Source: Lactobacillus hominis DSM 23910 = CRBIP 24.179 (GTDB taxonomy: Bacteria > Bacillota > Bacilli > Lactobacillales > Lactobacillaceae). Taken from it: DNA of 64,000 nt. Shown one piece after another: positions 55,384 to 63,809 of the stretch; position 1 is the first letter of the stretch; each line of letters opens with the position of its first letter. A program made the translations under genes and the position numbers. The notes under the pieces are model-generated. The model saw only the letters and a program-made list of their open reading frames with translations, did no database searches and had not been told where the DNA came from. The DNA lies in NCBI RefSeq assembly GCF_000296835.1, contig NZ_CAKE01000011.1, positions 1-64,000 on the forward strand. The letters are read 5' to 3'.

Positions 55384-55437
55384 ATTGGGTCCTTTCGTCT
55401 TTATGGTAACATGAAGATACATGACATTACTGAGTAG

Positions 55438-55529
55438 TTATAATTCATCTCAGTTTTTTGTTCCGTTATGAATTATAAGTTGATTGTTTTGTACCCACTG
55501 GTTAGGAACGCTATTCTCCGTTGCCAGTG
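55438..55529 (+). ncRNA. Structured leader of the reverse transcriptase, candidate template RNA
   Basis: TTATAATTCAT (55438-55448) and ATGAATTATAA (55468-55478) are perfect 11-base arms around a 19-base loop. A second stem pairs CACTGG (55496-55501) with CCAGTG (55524-55529) around 22 bases. The pair ends 25 bases before the ATG of the RT. Several defence RT classes (for example DRT2) use a structured RNA upstream of the RT gene as template; that is established for those classes and inferred here. No promoter is clear. Confidence 0.45.
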
Positions 55530-55554
55530 AGTATCGTCATTTATTGGGGTAACT

Positions 55555-56779
55555 ATGAATATTAATGAATGGTTTAAAGATCCAAAAGTATTAGAAAAGA
55601 GTAAAAGAGGATATGCTCATTTTGATCTTCGAACCGATTTAAGTAAATGTAGAAAATATATTACTGATCCTAGAAATGTTACACAACACGGTTTTTATCC
55701 ATTTATAAAATCTGATCTTGAATATCACAAATATGATAAGGCGAAAGGAAGAAATCTTAAGAAGCGTACCATTTGTTATGCATCTCATATTGATAGTTGT
55801 ATTTTTCAATATTATAGTTTTTTAATTAATAAAAAATAAAATGCACGTCTAAAACAAGATGGCATTTGCGAAGTGTCAATAGCATATCGAACGGATCTGC
55901 ATACGGATACTATTGCTGAATTTAGGAAAATGTATCAGTTTATGATTCAGCATCCTTCTTCTTATGTAATGATTGGTGATTTTACAAGCTTTTTTGACAA
56001 AATTGATCATCAATATTTAAAAGAGCGCTTATGTGACTTATTACAAGTCGATAAGCTTAATTCCGATTATTATGCGATATTTAAGCGAATTACGATGTTC
56101 GATTACTGTGAATTAACGGATCTTTATAACATTAATAATCTTGATTATGAGAAGAGAAAAGATAAGATTGCATTTAATTTAAGGCAAAGGGCTTTGTCAA
56201 AAGAAGATTATAAAAAATATCGTTCCCATATTAAACGTCATCATGGAAATAAAGGCATTCCTCAGGGATCAGCAATTAGTGCATGCCTAGCCAACGTTTA
56301 TATGCTAGAAATCGATAAGATGATAAATGAATTTGTAGTTGCACGTGGCGGTATTTATAGAAGATATAGTGACGATTTTATAATTATTTTACCTATGGAC
56401 ACTAGTTCAATTGATGATATTGAAAAAATAATTCTAAAATTTGGAGCATTTAAAGACAAAGGTATTTTGAAATTACAACCAGAAAAGACGCAAGTCTATA
56501 AATTACAAGACCATTCGGTCGTGAATATCGGTCATCTTTTTACTCCGAGCTTGAATGAAAAGCATAAGACAATTAATTTTATTGGCCTTAATTTTGATGG
56601 TAATGCAATAAAAATACGCGAAAAAAACTACAAGTAAATATTATTATCGAATGCATCATAAAGCTAAAGGTGTCGCTCATTAATATTAACGAGGTAAAGA
56701 ATATCAGGGGTCTGATAACTTATATCGTTTATATTCTGGACGATATAGAAGAGGTAATTATTTTATTTTATTTAATTAG
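55555..56779 (+). pseudogene. Defence-type reverse transcriptase, interrupted
   Basis: The frame starts at ATG 55555 (MNINEWFKDPKVLEKSKRGY). It is cut by TAA at codon 95 (55837), probably once a Tyr codon, and continues in the same frame with SIAYRTDLHTDT, the palm motif GDFTSFFDKIDH, GIPQGSAISACLANVY near 235 and the catalytic YRRYSDD near 268-274. An extra A in the A7 run near 56625 shifts the C-terminus, which continues in another frame as SKYYYRMHHKAKG and, after more damage, YQGSDNLYRLYSGR. The RT belongs with unknown-group/Abi-type RTs and has no maturase or intron features. The second half (from GTG 55873, 254 aa) keeps all catalytic residues. Confidence 0.85.
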
Positions 56780-57271
56780 AGCTTAGAAATTTTTTTCCTA
56801 ACCATTCAATATGATCCCTGAGGATCGAATTATAGCGAAGATTAGGCTAACTTTGAAGAAGAATCGGTGGGGATAGGAGCATCAGTTATATTTGTCTAGA
56901 ATTGATTAGGAAATAACTATTTAGAATGTAAAACAACAAGTATTCATCCCTGCATAAATTAGCTTACGGTCTCGAAAAAATAGTTTAATGAAAATAGTAT
57001 ATATAAATAGATAATATGTAATAATTATATTATATCTTTAGATGGGACAAATTTATTTTAGATAGTTTATATATTAAATAAATTCGAAAAAGTAAGATTT
57101 AAAAAAATTGGAGACTAATTTCAGAAATAAAAAGCATATTAATGTAATGGATAAGAAGTATGACTAGGCTCAAACCACTGTGAATATAGAAGTATATTTT
57201 GTAGGTTGAAAAGGTATATTTGAATTTAAAAACATCTTAATTTAGTCATCATTTATGATGTTAAGCGGAGT
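56780..57271. other. 492-base gap between the RT and the YobI-type gene
   Basis: No coding frame that I can support. It contains a small hairpin GATCC-CTGA-GGATC at 56813-56826 and a very AT-rich stretch (about 56990-57110) with several TATAAT-like strings. A ribosome site GCGGAG is at 57265-57270. It may contain remains of a deleted gene. Confidence 0.5.
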
Positions 57272-59578
57272 TTGTATGTTAAAAAGAAAAATAAGAATAC
57301 ATTTGGATCTTTGTATGCTAATGGGAATTTGACTAAAAAGGATAGAGGACCAGAATGGGAAAAACTCGAAGTAGCATTAAAGGATAAAAATATTACTAAT
57401 ATAGGAATTTTAGCGCCATACGATACAGGGAAAAGTAGTTTTTTATTAAGTTTTTTTAAGAACTGGAAATTTAATATATCGGAACGAATAATTAGAAAAC
57501 TAAAATTACAAAGAGAATGTTATAGATTTATTAGTGTACCTAACTTTTTTGAAGATATTAAAGATAATAAAAAGAGTGTAATAGAACTTGAAAAAGATAT
57601 ATTAGATCAATTACTGTTAGAAAGCAGAGCATCAAGAATAAGATTTCCCGATTCACAAATTAGACGAATACATTCAATTAATTTATTAATAGTAATAGTG
57701 ACCTATTTATTAATTCTCCTATTAATAGGAATTGTATCTAATGGTAAATTTATAATAAATCCAAATAAACTTTTGAATGGTATAGGATTATTTATTTTAG
57801 CAGGTTTTGGGTTTGTGATATATTACATATTTTTACATAGTCTAAATAAGCTATCACTGCAGTTATCAACTAAATTTAAAGTGAATTCTGCTACTATTAA
57901 CGCGGATTTAGTACCATCTAGTGAGATTAAAGATGGGGATAAATTTGTAGAACATAATGATGAATTGAGATATTTTTTTGATAAGAGCGGGGAACGGTTT
58001 ATTGTTTTTGAGGATTTAGATAGATATAATAACCCGTTAATCTTTCAGAGATTACGAGCACTGAATAAGCGATTAAATAATTTTAGAAAAAGTCCAATAG
58101 TATTTATTTATACATTAAAGGATTCAGCTTTTTCAAAAGATATGAATAATACTGATGCTAATAATGAAAATTATGCAGCAGAAACTAGAGGAAAGTTTTT
58201 TGATTATACCATTTCTATTTTCCCACTTCATAATTTAGAAAATAGTAGAGATGAATTTTATGAACAAAAAAGGCAGTGTGACCATGCACTTTTAATTAAT
58301 GAAGAATATTTTTATGGAATAGGAAAGTATATTCATGATAAGCGAGAAATTATCAGCATAATGTCTGATGTTGATATTTATGCACAGAAATTAAATCTTG
58401 CTGCAATTAAAAATAAAGAAAGTCAAGAAGAAGCATTTAATAAATTGTTTGGATTAATGATATATAAAAATGTATATTCTGCGGATTTTGATAAGTTAAT
58501 TATTGGAAAATCCTTCTTAAGTCAATTAATTCTTGATAAAAAAGAAATTTTTGATGATGTAAAATCTTACTTATCTATTCAAGATGAAGTAATCAAATCA
58601 GATGCATGGAGTTGCATTTTTCAGTATGTAAACAGAAATAACTTTGAAGACTTTGCTTTTTCGGACAGGATTGATGCAGATTTAGAGCGTTTATTTAATC
58701 ATCCAATCCTTTTTTTTCTTATTACTAATGATCTTTTATGCGAGGATTATCACAATTATCTTTCCCCGACTTTCTTCTCATTAAATTCGCCGAAAGATAG
58801 GAGTTTCATTAATAAAGTTTTAAGTCATCAAGTAATTAAAAGATCAGAGCAATTAGAAAATCCATTAAAGGTTTTAACTTATCTAAATCAAGTTAATGCA
58901 GATTATACTTATGCTTATTCTGTCGATTTATTAATTGAATTATTTAAGCAAACGGATGTTTGGAATCAAATTGGACGTGCAAAAGTTATTTTTTCTGAAG
59001 TGAAAAGAAGAAAAGATTATAAATTTATTTATCAATTTCTTTTACAAAATTCTAATTTATCAAAAAGAGAAAAAATAGCCTATATATATAATTCTTGGAA
59101 TACATTTTTTGATGATGTTTTACAGACAAATCTAAAAATTAGAAAGATGATAATAAATTATATATTGGAGGGAATGGTAGAAAAAGAAGATAGATTTGGA
59201 AGAATGATAAGATATTTGAAGAAAAATGATTTTTTAAATAAAAAAGATGTACAGAAAGTTTTAATAGATAACTTAAAGTGTTCAAATTTGTACATTCAAA
59301 AATTTTATTTGTTAGTTAAAGAAAGTCCTCAAGTTTATTTATTTTCAAATCTAAAAATTTTTTTATTTAAACCTAAAATTTTGAAAGTATTAATAAAAAA
59401 AGGATGGTATGAAAGAAATTATAAGAATTTTGAATTAATAGTGCATATAAAATTACATAATAAGGAAGAAAAATTTAATATTCCACCGTCTTATGTGAAA
59501 AAATATATTATCCAATATTTTAATGAGCATAAACTTAGTGAAGAAAAATATAGAAAAGTAAGGGAAAATTTGTATTAG
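57272..59578 (+). CDS. YobI-family P-loop NTPase, probable start-proximal frameshift
   Basis: 768 aa as an open frame from TTG 57272. It has a Walker A APYDTGKSS near 49-57, two membrane helices (about 132-152 and 166-188), and Walker B FIVFEDLDRYNN near 242-253, the layout of YobI/KAP-like NTPases with two helices inserted in the P-loop domain. The C-terminal 400 residues are helical. The TTG is only one base from the ribosome site GCGGAG, whereas ATG 57276 is five away and reads MLKRK before leaving frame; one extra A near 57290 would join the two. So the gene is probably damaged at codon 6-7 or is poorly translated. Related NTPases are often found in defence islands. Confidence 0.7.
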   Translation: MYVKKKNKNTFGSLYANGNLTKKDRGPEWEKLEVALKDKNITNIGILAPYDTGKSSFLLSFFKNWKFNISERIIRKLKLQRECYRFISVPNFFEDIKDNKKSVIELEKDILDQLLLESRASRIRFPDSQIRRIHSINLLIVIVTYLLILLLIGIVSNGKFIINPNKLLNGIGLFILAGFGFVIYYIFLHSLNKLSLQLSTKFKVNSATINADLVPSSEIKDGDKFVEHNDELRYFFDKSGERFIVFEDLDRYNNPLIFQRLRALNKRLNNFRKSPIVFIYTLKDSAFSKDMNNTDANNENYAAETRGKFFDYTISIFPLHNLENSRDEFYEQKRQCDHALLINEEYFYGIGKYIHDKREIISIMSDVDIYAQKLNLAAIKNKESQEEAFNKLFGLMIYKNVYSADFDKLIIGKSFLSQLILDKKEIFDDVKSYLSIQDEVIKSDAWSCIFQYVNRNNFEDFAFSDRIDADLERLFNHPILFFLITNDLLCEDYHNYLSPTFFSLNSPKDRSFINKVLSHQVIKRSEQLENPLKVLTYLNQVNADYTYAYSVDLLIELFKQTDVWNQIGRAKVIFSEVKRRKDYKFIYQFLLQNSNLSKREKIAYIYNSWNTFFDDVLQTNLKIRKMIINYILEGMVEKEDRFGRMIRYLKKNDFLNKKDVQKVLIDNLKCSNLYIQKFYLLVKESPQVYLFSNLKIFLFKPKILKVLIKKGWYERNYKNFELIVHIKLHNKEEKFNIPPSYVKKYIIQYFNEHKLSEEKYRKVRENLY

Positions 59579-59653
59579 TCTTCTTATTATTTAGGATGAT
59601 TTTTTGATAGAAGTCTTAATATTTCATTTTTAGGAACACTTCAAACATGATTA

Positions 59654-59682
59654 TTGCAACATAGTTATATTGACTGTAAAAA
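59654..59682 (+). promoter_or_regulatory. Candidate promoter of the nuclease-helicase gene
   Basis: TTGCAA (59654-59659), 17 bases, then TAAAAA (59677-59682), 22 bases before the start codon, which has GAAAGGA upstream. Confidence 0.4.
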
Positions 59683-59703
59683 TATATTGAAAGGATTGAT
59701 TCT

Positions 59704-61275
59704 ATGTATCCCTATGCCTTAAAAGAATTTTGCTCTATTTACGAAAATATTAATAAAGGTCAAGATCAAGAGAATAATTTAAAAAGTGAAAAAGCATATA
59801 GAAAAATGGACTTGAATAATATTGAAATAGATGATTTTTATAGCTTTTGTAAAAATTTATTAAAAGAGATTCCAAAATCAAAAAATACTGATGGATGGTG
59901 CTTAGGAACATTATTTCCACCATTCCCGGATTTTGATGCTATATTTTTTTCAAAAGAGAAAATCATTGTTCTAGAATTAAAACATAAAATCGGAACGCAG
60001 AATGAGAAAAGTGTATTAAATAAATTTAAAAAGCAAAATCACCTGCTAAAGAAACTAAAAACTAAATCATCAAATTTTGATGAAAAAACTGAAATTTTAT
60101 ATTTATTATATATCCATGATAGCAATACATTGTTAGAATATAATCTTGATAATCTAAAATATTCGAAGGTTGATTTTAAATATTTAGCCAATATATTAAA
60201 TTCTGTAAAAAAACCTCTTGAGTCTAATCCTATATATGAGTTGACTCGAAGCGATTTTTTAATATCACCTTTGAATGATTTTCAAAGTTTTAAGAATGGA
60301 GAATATTATCTTTCAGATGAGCAAGAATATTGTGAGAAACGAATATTACAATCAAATGGAAAAGGAATTTTTGGGGTGCAAGGAGTTGCTGGCAGTGGGA
60401 AGAGTTTAATAGCATATGATCTACTAAAAAAAATAAAAGACAAAAATATTCTTTTTATTTTTCCGGGAAATTTAAGAGAACAACACCATAATCTTCAAAC
60501 AAATTTTGATTATATAAAATTTGTTTCAGGGAAAAATTTAACAGCTGAATTATTAGACGATTATGATGTTGTTATCGTAGATGAGGCACAAAGATTATAT
60601 TTTGGTAATTCAAATAGTGCATTAGAAATTTTGAAAAGTTGGATAGAATCTAATTATCAAGTTAAACAAATTATTTTCTTTTATGACGCACATCAGGCTT
60701 TAGGACCAAAAGATTGCGGAAACTTATTAAATAATATGCTGAATACATATTGTAAAGACAAAAAAGGAGAACAATATTTCTTAAAGGAATCAATTCGATC
60801 TAATCCAGAAATTTCAGCTTTTGTAAGAAGGCTTAGTTGTTTGAAAAATATACCAAAAAAGCAAATTACACCTGAATTGTTAAAGAAACATGTGGAAATT
60901 AAATTCTTTAATGAAGCGGATGAGGCTAAATCGTGGATTCAGTATAAGCAAAATAAAAACTATGCTTTTCTAATCCCAACAGGAAGTAGATTTTTACAAG
61001 CTAGTAGTGATCAGTTTATTGATCTTAGTTCGATTTCTATAACAACCCATGAATTTTTAGGTGAAGAGCAAGATAAGATAATTACTTATATTGATGACTC
61101 TTTTTTCTATAATAAGAAAGGACAATTATGTGTCTATAATCGTACAAATTATTATTTTTTAGATAATGAACTTTATGTAAATTTGACTAGAGCTCGAGAA
61201 AAATTAGCCATAGCTATCATAGGAAATTTTGATATTTATTTAGCAATAGTTGAAGTAATCTTTGATTGTAAGTAG
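59704..61275 (+). CDS. NERD/PD-(D/E)XK-like nuclease fused to SF1 helicase
   Basis: 523 aa. The N-terminal domain has PDFDAIFFSKEKIIVLELKH near 75-94: an Asp, a spacer and E-L-K, the active-site pattern of NERD and other PD-(D/E)XK nucleases. A DUF2075-like helicase follows with Walker A GVAGSGKSLIA near 224, Walker B VIVDEAQRLYFG near 290, ESIRSNPEISAF near 362 and motif VI LYVNLTRAREKLAIA near 490. Single-protein nuclease-helicases of this kind (for example Nhi-like proteins) act against phage; assignment here is by architecture only. The gene looks intact, with GAAAGGATTGATTCT before the ATG. Confidence 0.8.
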   Translation: MYPYALKEFCSIYENINKGQDQENNLKSEKAYRKMDLNNIEIDDFYSFCKNLLKEIPKSKNTDGWCLGTLFPPFPDFDAIFFSKEKIIVLELKHKIGTQNEKSVLNKFKKQNHLLKKLKTKSSNFDEKTEILYLLYIHDSNTLLEYNLDNLKYSKVDFKYLANILNSVKKPLESNPIYELTRSDFLISPLNDFQSFKNGEYYLSDEQEYCEKRILQSNGKGIFGVQGVAGSGKSLIAYDLLKKIKDKNILFIFPGNLREQHHNLQTNFDYIKFVSGKNLTAELLDDYDVVIVDEAQRLYFGNSNSALEILKSWIESNYQVKQIIFFYDAHQALGPKDCGNLLNNMLNTYCKDKKGEQYFLKESIRSNPEISAFVRRLSCLKNIPKKQITPELLKKHVEIKFFNEADEAKSWIQYKQNKNYAFLIPTGSRFLQASSDQFIDLSSISITTHEFLGEEQDKIITYIDDSFFYNKKGQLCVYNRTNYYFLDNELYVNLTRAREKLAIAIIGNFDIYLAIVEVIFDCK

Positions 61276-61483
61276 AAAACATAAGTCATGTGTTAAGTTA
61301 CTGTTACTATTTTAAGAATAAAAGTATTTACTATGAAAGTTGCTAAAATTATTGCAATTTACGAACATATTAAAATTCTCTATTAATCAAAAATAGGCTT
61401 CACTCTAAATATTTTATCTATTGTTCTTCGAACACATATTCGATATAATTTGAATTAGTTAAAAACGAATACACGTCTGATGA
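61276..61483. other. Gap before the Abi locus, with an SOS-like promoter
   Basis: Mostly AT-rich with no gene. TTGTTC (61421-61426) and TATAAT (61444-61449) are 17 bases apart, and the spacer holds CGAACACATATTCG (61429-61442), one base from CGAAC-N4-GTTCG. The same box-in-spacer layout occurs at the YolD-like gene. Transcription from it would run into the small RNA and Abi gene. Confidence 0.5.
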
Positions 61484-61511
61484 TTGACAATAATTAGAAA
61501 AATTGTAGAAT
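61484..61511 (+). promoter_or_regulatory. Promoter of the small RNA before the Abi gene
   Basis: A perfect TTGACA (61484-61489), 16 bases, then TAGAAT (61506-61511). Transcription should begin near 61518. Confidence 0.75.
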
Positions 61512-61517
61512 AGAGAG

Positions 61518-61594
61518 TAAGAAGAGTGGCGGTGGACTCTAAGTGAGACCGTTGCGGAAAAACACCTCTATTTTATTAATAGAGGTGTTTTTTT
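61518..61594 (+). ncRNA. Small structured RNA upstream of Abi gene (abiF-RNA-like)
   Basis: About 77 bases between its own promoter and terminator. GCGGT (61529-61533) and ACCGT (61548-61552) pair, with an ACTC/GAG extension inside the loop, followed by the terminator stem. I recall a structured RNA named abiF found upstream of AbiF-type genes; the position fits, but I cannot confirm the consensus without a covariance search. By analogy with type III toxin-antitoxin systems it may restrain the Abi protein. Confidence 0.65.
61561..61594 (+). terminator. Terminator between the small RNA and the Abi gene
   Basis: AACACCTCTA (61561-61570) and TAGAGGTGTT (61580-61589) form a perfect 10-bp stem with a 9-base loop and a T7 tail. 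The Abi ATG follows three bases later, so the gene is expressed only by readthrough. Confidence 0.92.
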
Positions 61595-61596
61595 GT

Positions 61597-62542
61597 ATGA
61601 AAGATTTTAAAAATATTGATGAACAAATTGAGATTTTGAAAAATCGTGGTTTAGTTTTTAAAGACTTGAACTCAAAGATATCTTCTTACTAATAATTACT
61701 ATAATATTATTAATGGGTATGGAAAGTATTTTCAAAATAATATTGATTTATTTATTAAAGGAACAACTTTTGATGAAGTCCGTAGCTTATATTTTTGTGA
61801 TAAACAATTAAAACAAGCTTTTTTTAATTCTATCTTGAGTGTAGAACATCACTTAAAATCTATTTTTGCGTATCGATTTGCAGAAAAATTTAAGAATAAA
61901 AGATATGCGTATTTAGATATTAATTCTTATGATTCAAATAAAATACCTTCCGTCGGAAGATTAATTAGTGATTTGTCGCGGATAGTTAATTTTTATAAGG
62001 ATAAGTCCAATAATCCGATTCATCATTATGTTAAAAAATATAATGATGTGCCTATTTGGATTATGGTTGAATTTCTAGACTTTGGAAAATTATGTGCGAT
62101 GATAAAAAATTCCAAGAGGAGTATTCAAAATAAAATTTGTAAAGATCTAATGACTTTTATTCATGAGAACGTAGGAGATTTAAATGAACATTTTACGCCA
62201 GAAATTATGATTTCATTTATTGAGAATATTCATGAATTAAGAAATGTTTGCGCGCATAATAATCGTTTACTAGATTTTAGATGTAAGGCTGATTCAAGAT
62301 ATTTTAGCGCCTTACATTTAAAGTATAATATTGAAGATAAAAATAGTAGAAGATACGCATATTCAGTTTTTGTAAGCATGCAATGTTTTTTAAGTCCGAC
62401 TGAGTTTAAAATTTTGAGTAATTCTATTCGAAAAAGATTAAATTTGTTAAAAAAACATCTGAACTCTATAGATATACAAGAAATACTAAATTTATTAAAA
62501 TTTCCAAATGAATGGTTGACTCAACCTAGATTAAAACAGTAG
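61597..62542 (+). pseudogene. Abi_2/AbiF-type abortive infection protein, frameshifted
   Basis: ATG 61597 reads MKDFKNIDEQIEILKNRGLV and then, after the A-run at 61674, goes out of frame and stops. The homologous reading continues in the next frame as LLTNNYYNIINGYGKYFQ, and runs open to 62542 (TTG 61835 is only an internal codon). The C-terminal part contains LRNVCAHNNRLLDF, with the R-x4-H motif of HEPN-type RNases, typical of Abi_2. Whole length would be about 315 residues. Such proteins stop translation or cleave RNA in infected cells. With this shift no full protein is made unless ribosomes slip. No ribosome site precedes the ATG. Confidence 0.85.
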
Positions 62543-62553
62543 TGGGATTAAAA

Positions 62554-63729
62554 ATGCAAAAATACTACACAAGTGGCGAATTTGCAAAAAAAGCACACGT
62601 TTCTATTCGTACAATTCGCTATTATGATCAAAAAAATTTATTAAAACCGTCAACTCATACTGCAAGTGGGGCTAGACGATATACTGATGCGGATTTTGCA
62701 AAATTGCAGCAAATCCTTCTATTAAAATACCTAGGATTTTCTCTAAGCGATATTCGAGAGATGACTTTGGGTTCAGGAGACAGACAACTGTTGCTTGATT
62801 CATTGCAGATTCAAAAAAGACTAGTAGAAGAACGACAAAAAGAAATGCAAAATGTTGCAACTGCTATTGATTCAACAAGTAGCACTCTGAAAGCAGGTCA
62901 AGAAATCGACTGGAATAAGATGTTAGATTTGATCCATTTAACTTCCATGAATCAATCCTTGAGCACGCAGTATCAAAATGCGTCGAATATTTCTGCACGT
63001 ATTCGTTTGCACCGTGATTACTCAATAAATAAAGAAGGTTGGTTTCACTGGCTATTTAAGAATCTTGATTTAGAGCCAGGGATGAAGATTCTTGAGTTGG
63101 GAGCGGGTAATGGTGCTTTATGGTCACAAAATTTAGATAAATTATCAAAGGGGTTAACGATTGTTTTATCTGATATTTCTGAAGGTATTTTGGCCGATGC
63201 CAAAAATGAAATTGGCGATAGTCAGGACTTTCAATATGCAGTATTTGATGCCCAGAAGATTCCATTTGCTGACAATACCTTCGACCTTGTAATTGCTAAT
63301 CACATGCTCTTTTATTGCGATGATATTCCTCAGACTCTTAAAGAAGTTCATCGAGTAATGAAAAAGGGTGCCTCTTTTGCATGCTCAACTTATTCTAAAA
63401 AGCACATGCATGAAATTACTGATTTAGTTCAAGAATTCAATCCAAATATTGTTTTGTCTTCGACTAACTTGTATGAACGTTTTGGCCTTGATAATGGCCG
63501 ACAGATTTTGAGCAATTATTTTAACGAAATCAGTTGTCATAAATATCATGATGCAATTGAATTGCAAGAAGCAACCCCAGTAATTTCTTACATCTTATCC
63601 TGTCACGGCAATCAGAATGCAATTTTGCTAGACCATTACAACGAATTTAAAAACTATGTTGATGAAAAAGTTAGTGGTGGCTTTCATATAACTAAAGATG
63701 TCGGCTACTTTCTTTGTAAAAAAAGATAG
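62554..63729 (+). CDS. MerR-type regulator fused to SAM methyltransferase
   Basis: 391 aa from ATG 62554 (TGGGATTAAAA upstream; the GTG at 62542 overlaps the Abi stop). The N-terminal MerR domain has YYTSGEFAKKAHVSIRTIRY and YYDQKNLLKPS, then a coiled-coil (about 80-120). The C-terminal class I methyltransferase has ILELGAGNGALWSQ near 178, then DAQKIPFADNTFDLVIANH. Fusions of this kind occur in lactobacilli; ligand, target promoter and methyl acceptor are unknown. Its more even base composition resembles core genes, so the island probably ends just before it. Confidence 0.88.
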   Translation: MQKYYTSGEFAKKAHVSIRTIRYYDQKNLLKPSTHTASGARRYTDADFAKLQQILLLKYLGFSLSDIREMTLGSGDRQLLLDSLQIQKRLVEERQKEMQNVATAIDSTSSTLKAGQEIDWNKMLDLIHLTSMNQSLSTQYQNASNISARIRLHRDYSINKEGWFHWLFKNLDLEPGMKILELGAGNGALWSQNLDKLSKGLTIVLSDISEGILADAKNEIGDSQDFQYAVFDAQKIPFADNTFDLVIANHMLFYCDDIPQTLKEVHRVMKKGASFACSTYSKKHMHEITDLVQEFNPNIVLSSTNLYERFGLDNGRQILSNYFNEISCHKYHDAIELQEATPVISYILSCHGNQNAILLDHYNEFKNYVDEKVSGGFHITKDVGYFLCKKR

Positions 63730-63745
63730 TTTTTTATTTTTAGTG

Positions 63746-63776
63746 TTGAAGGTGACGTTGCGTAATGTAATATAAT
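63746..63776 (+). promoter_or_regulatory. Candidate promoter of rmlB
   Basis: A perfect TATAAT at 63771-63776 with TTGAAG at 63746-63751, a long 19-base spacer. It lies 33 bases before the start. Confidence 0.45.
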
Positions 63777-63809
63777 TTCTATGAATTAAAATAATAACGG
63801 AGGAAAAAC

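Larger units (their letters stand above)
55034..55554. other. 521-base gene-poor region before the reverse transcriptase
   Basis: It holds no long gene on the plus strand. A small open frame lies on the minus strand (55210-55383), a CAAGATCTTG palindrome near 55239, and two strong inverted repeats at 55438-55529 directly before the reverse transcriptase. The region is AT-rich at its left end and of more even composition near the right end. Confidence 0.6.

Noticed and set aside
55873-56637. A complete shorter reverse transcriptase starting at GTG 55873
   Set aside because: It continues in the same frame as the upstream 95 codons, lacks a ribosome site and the N-terminal fingers, so it is the downstream half of an interrupted gene.
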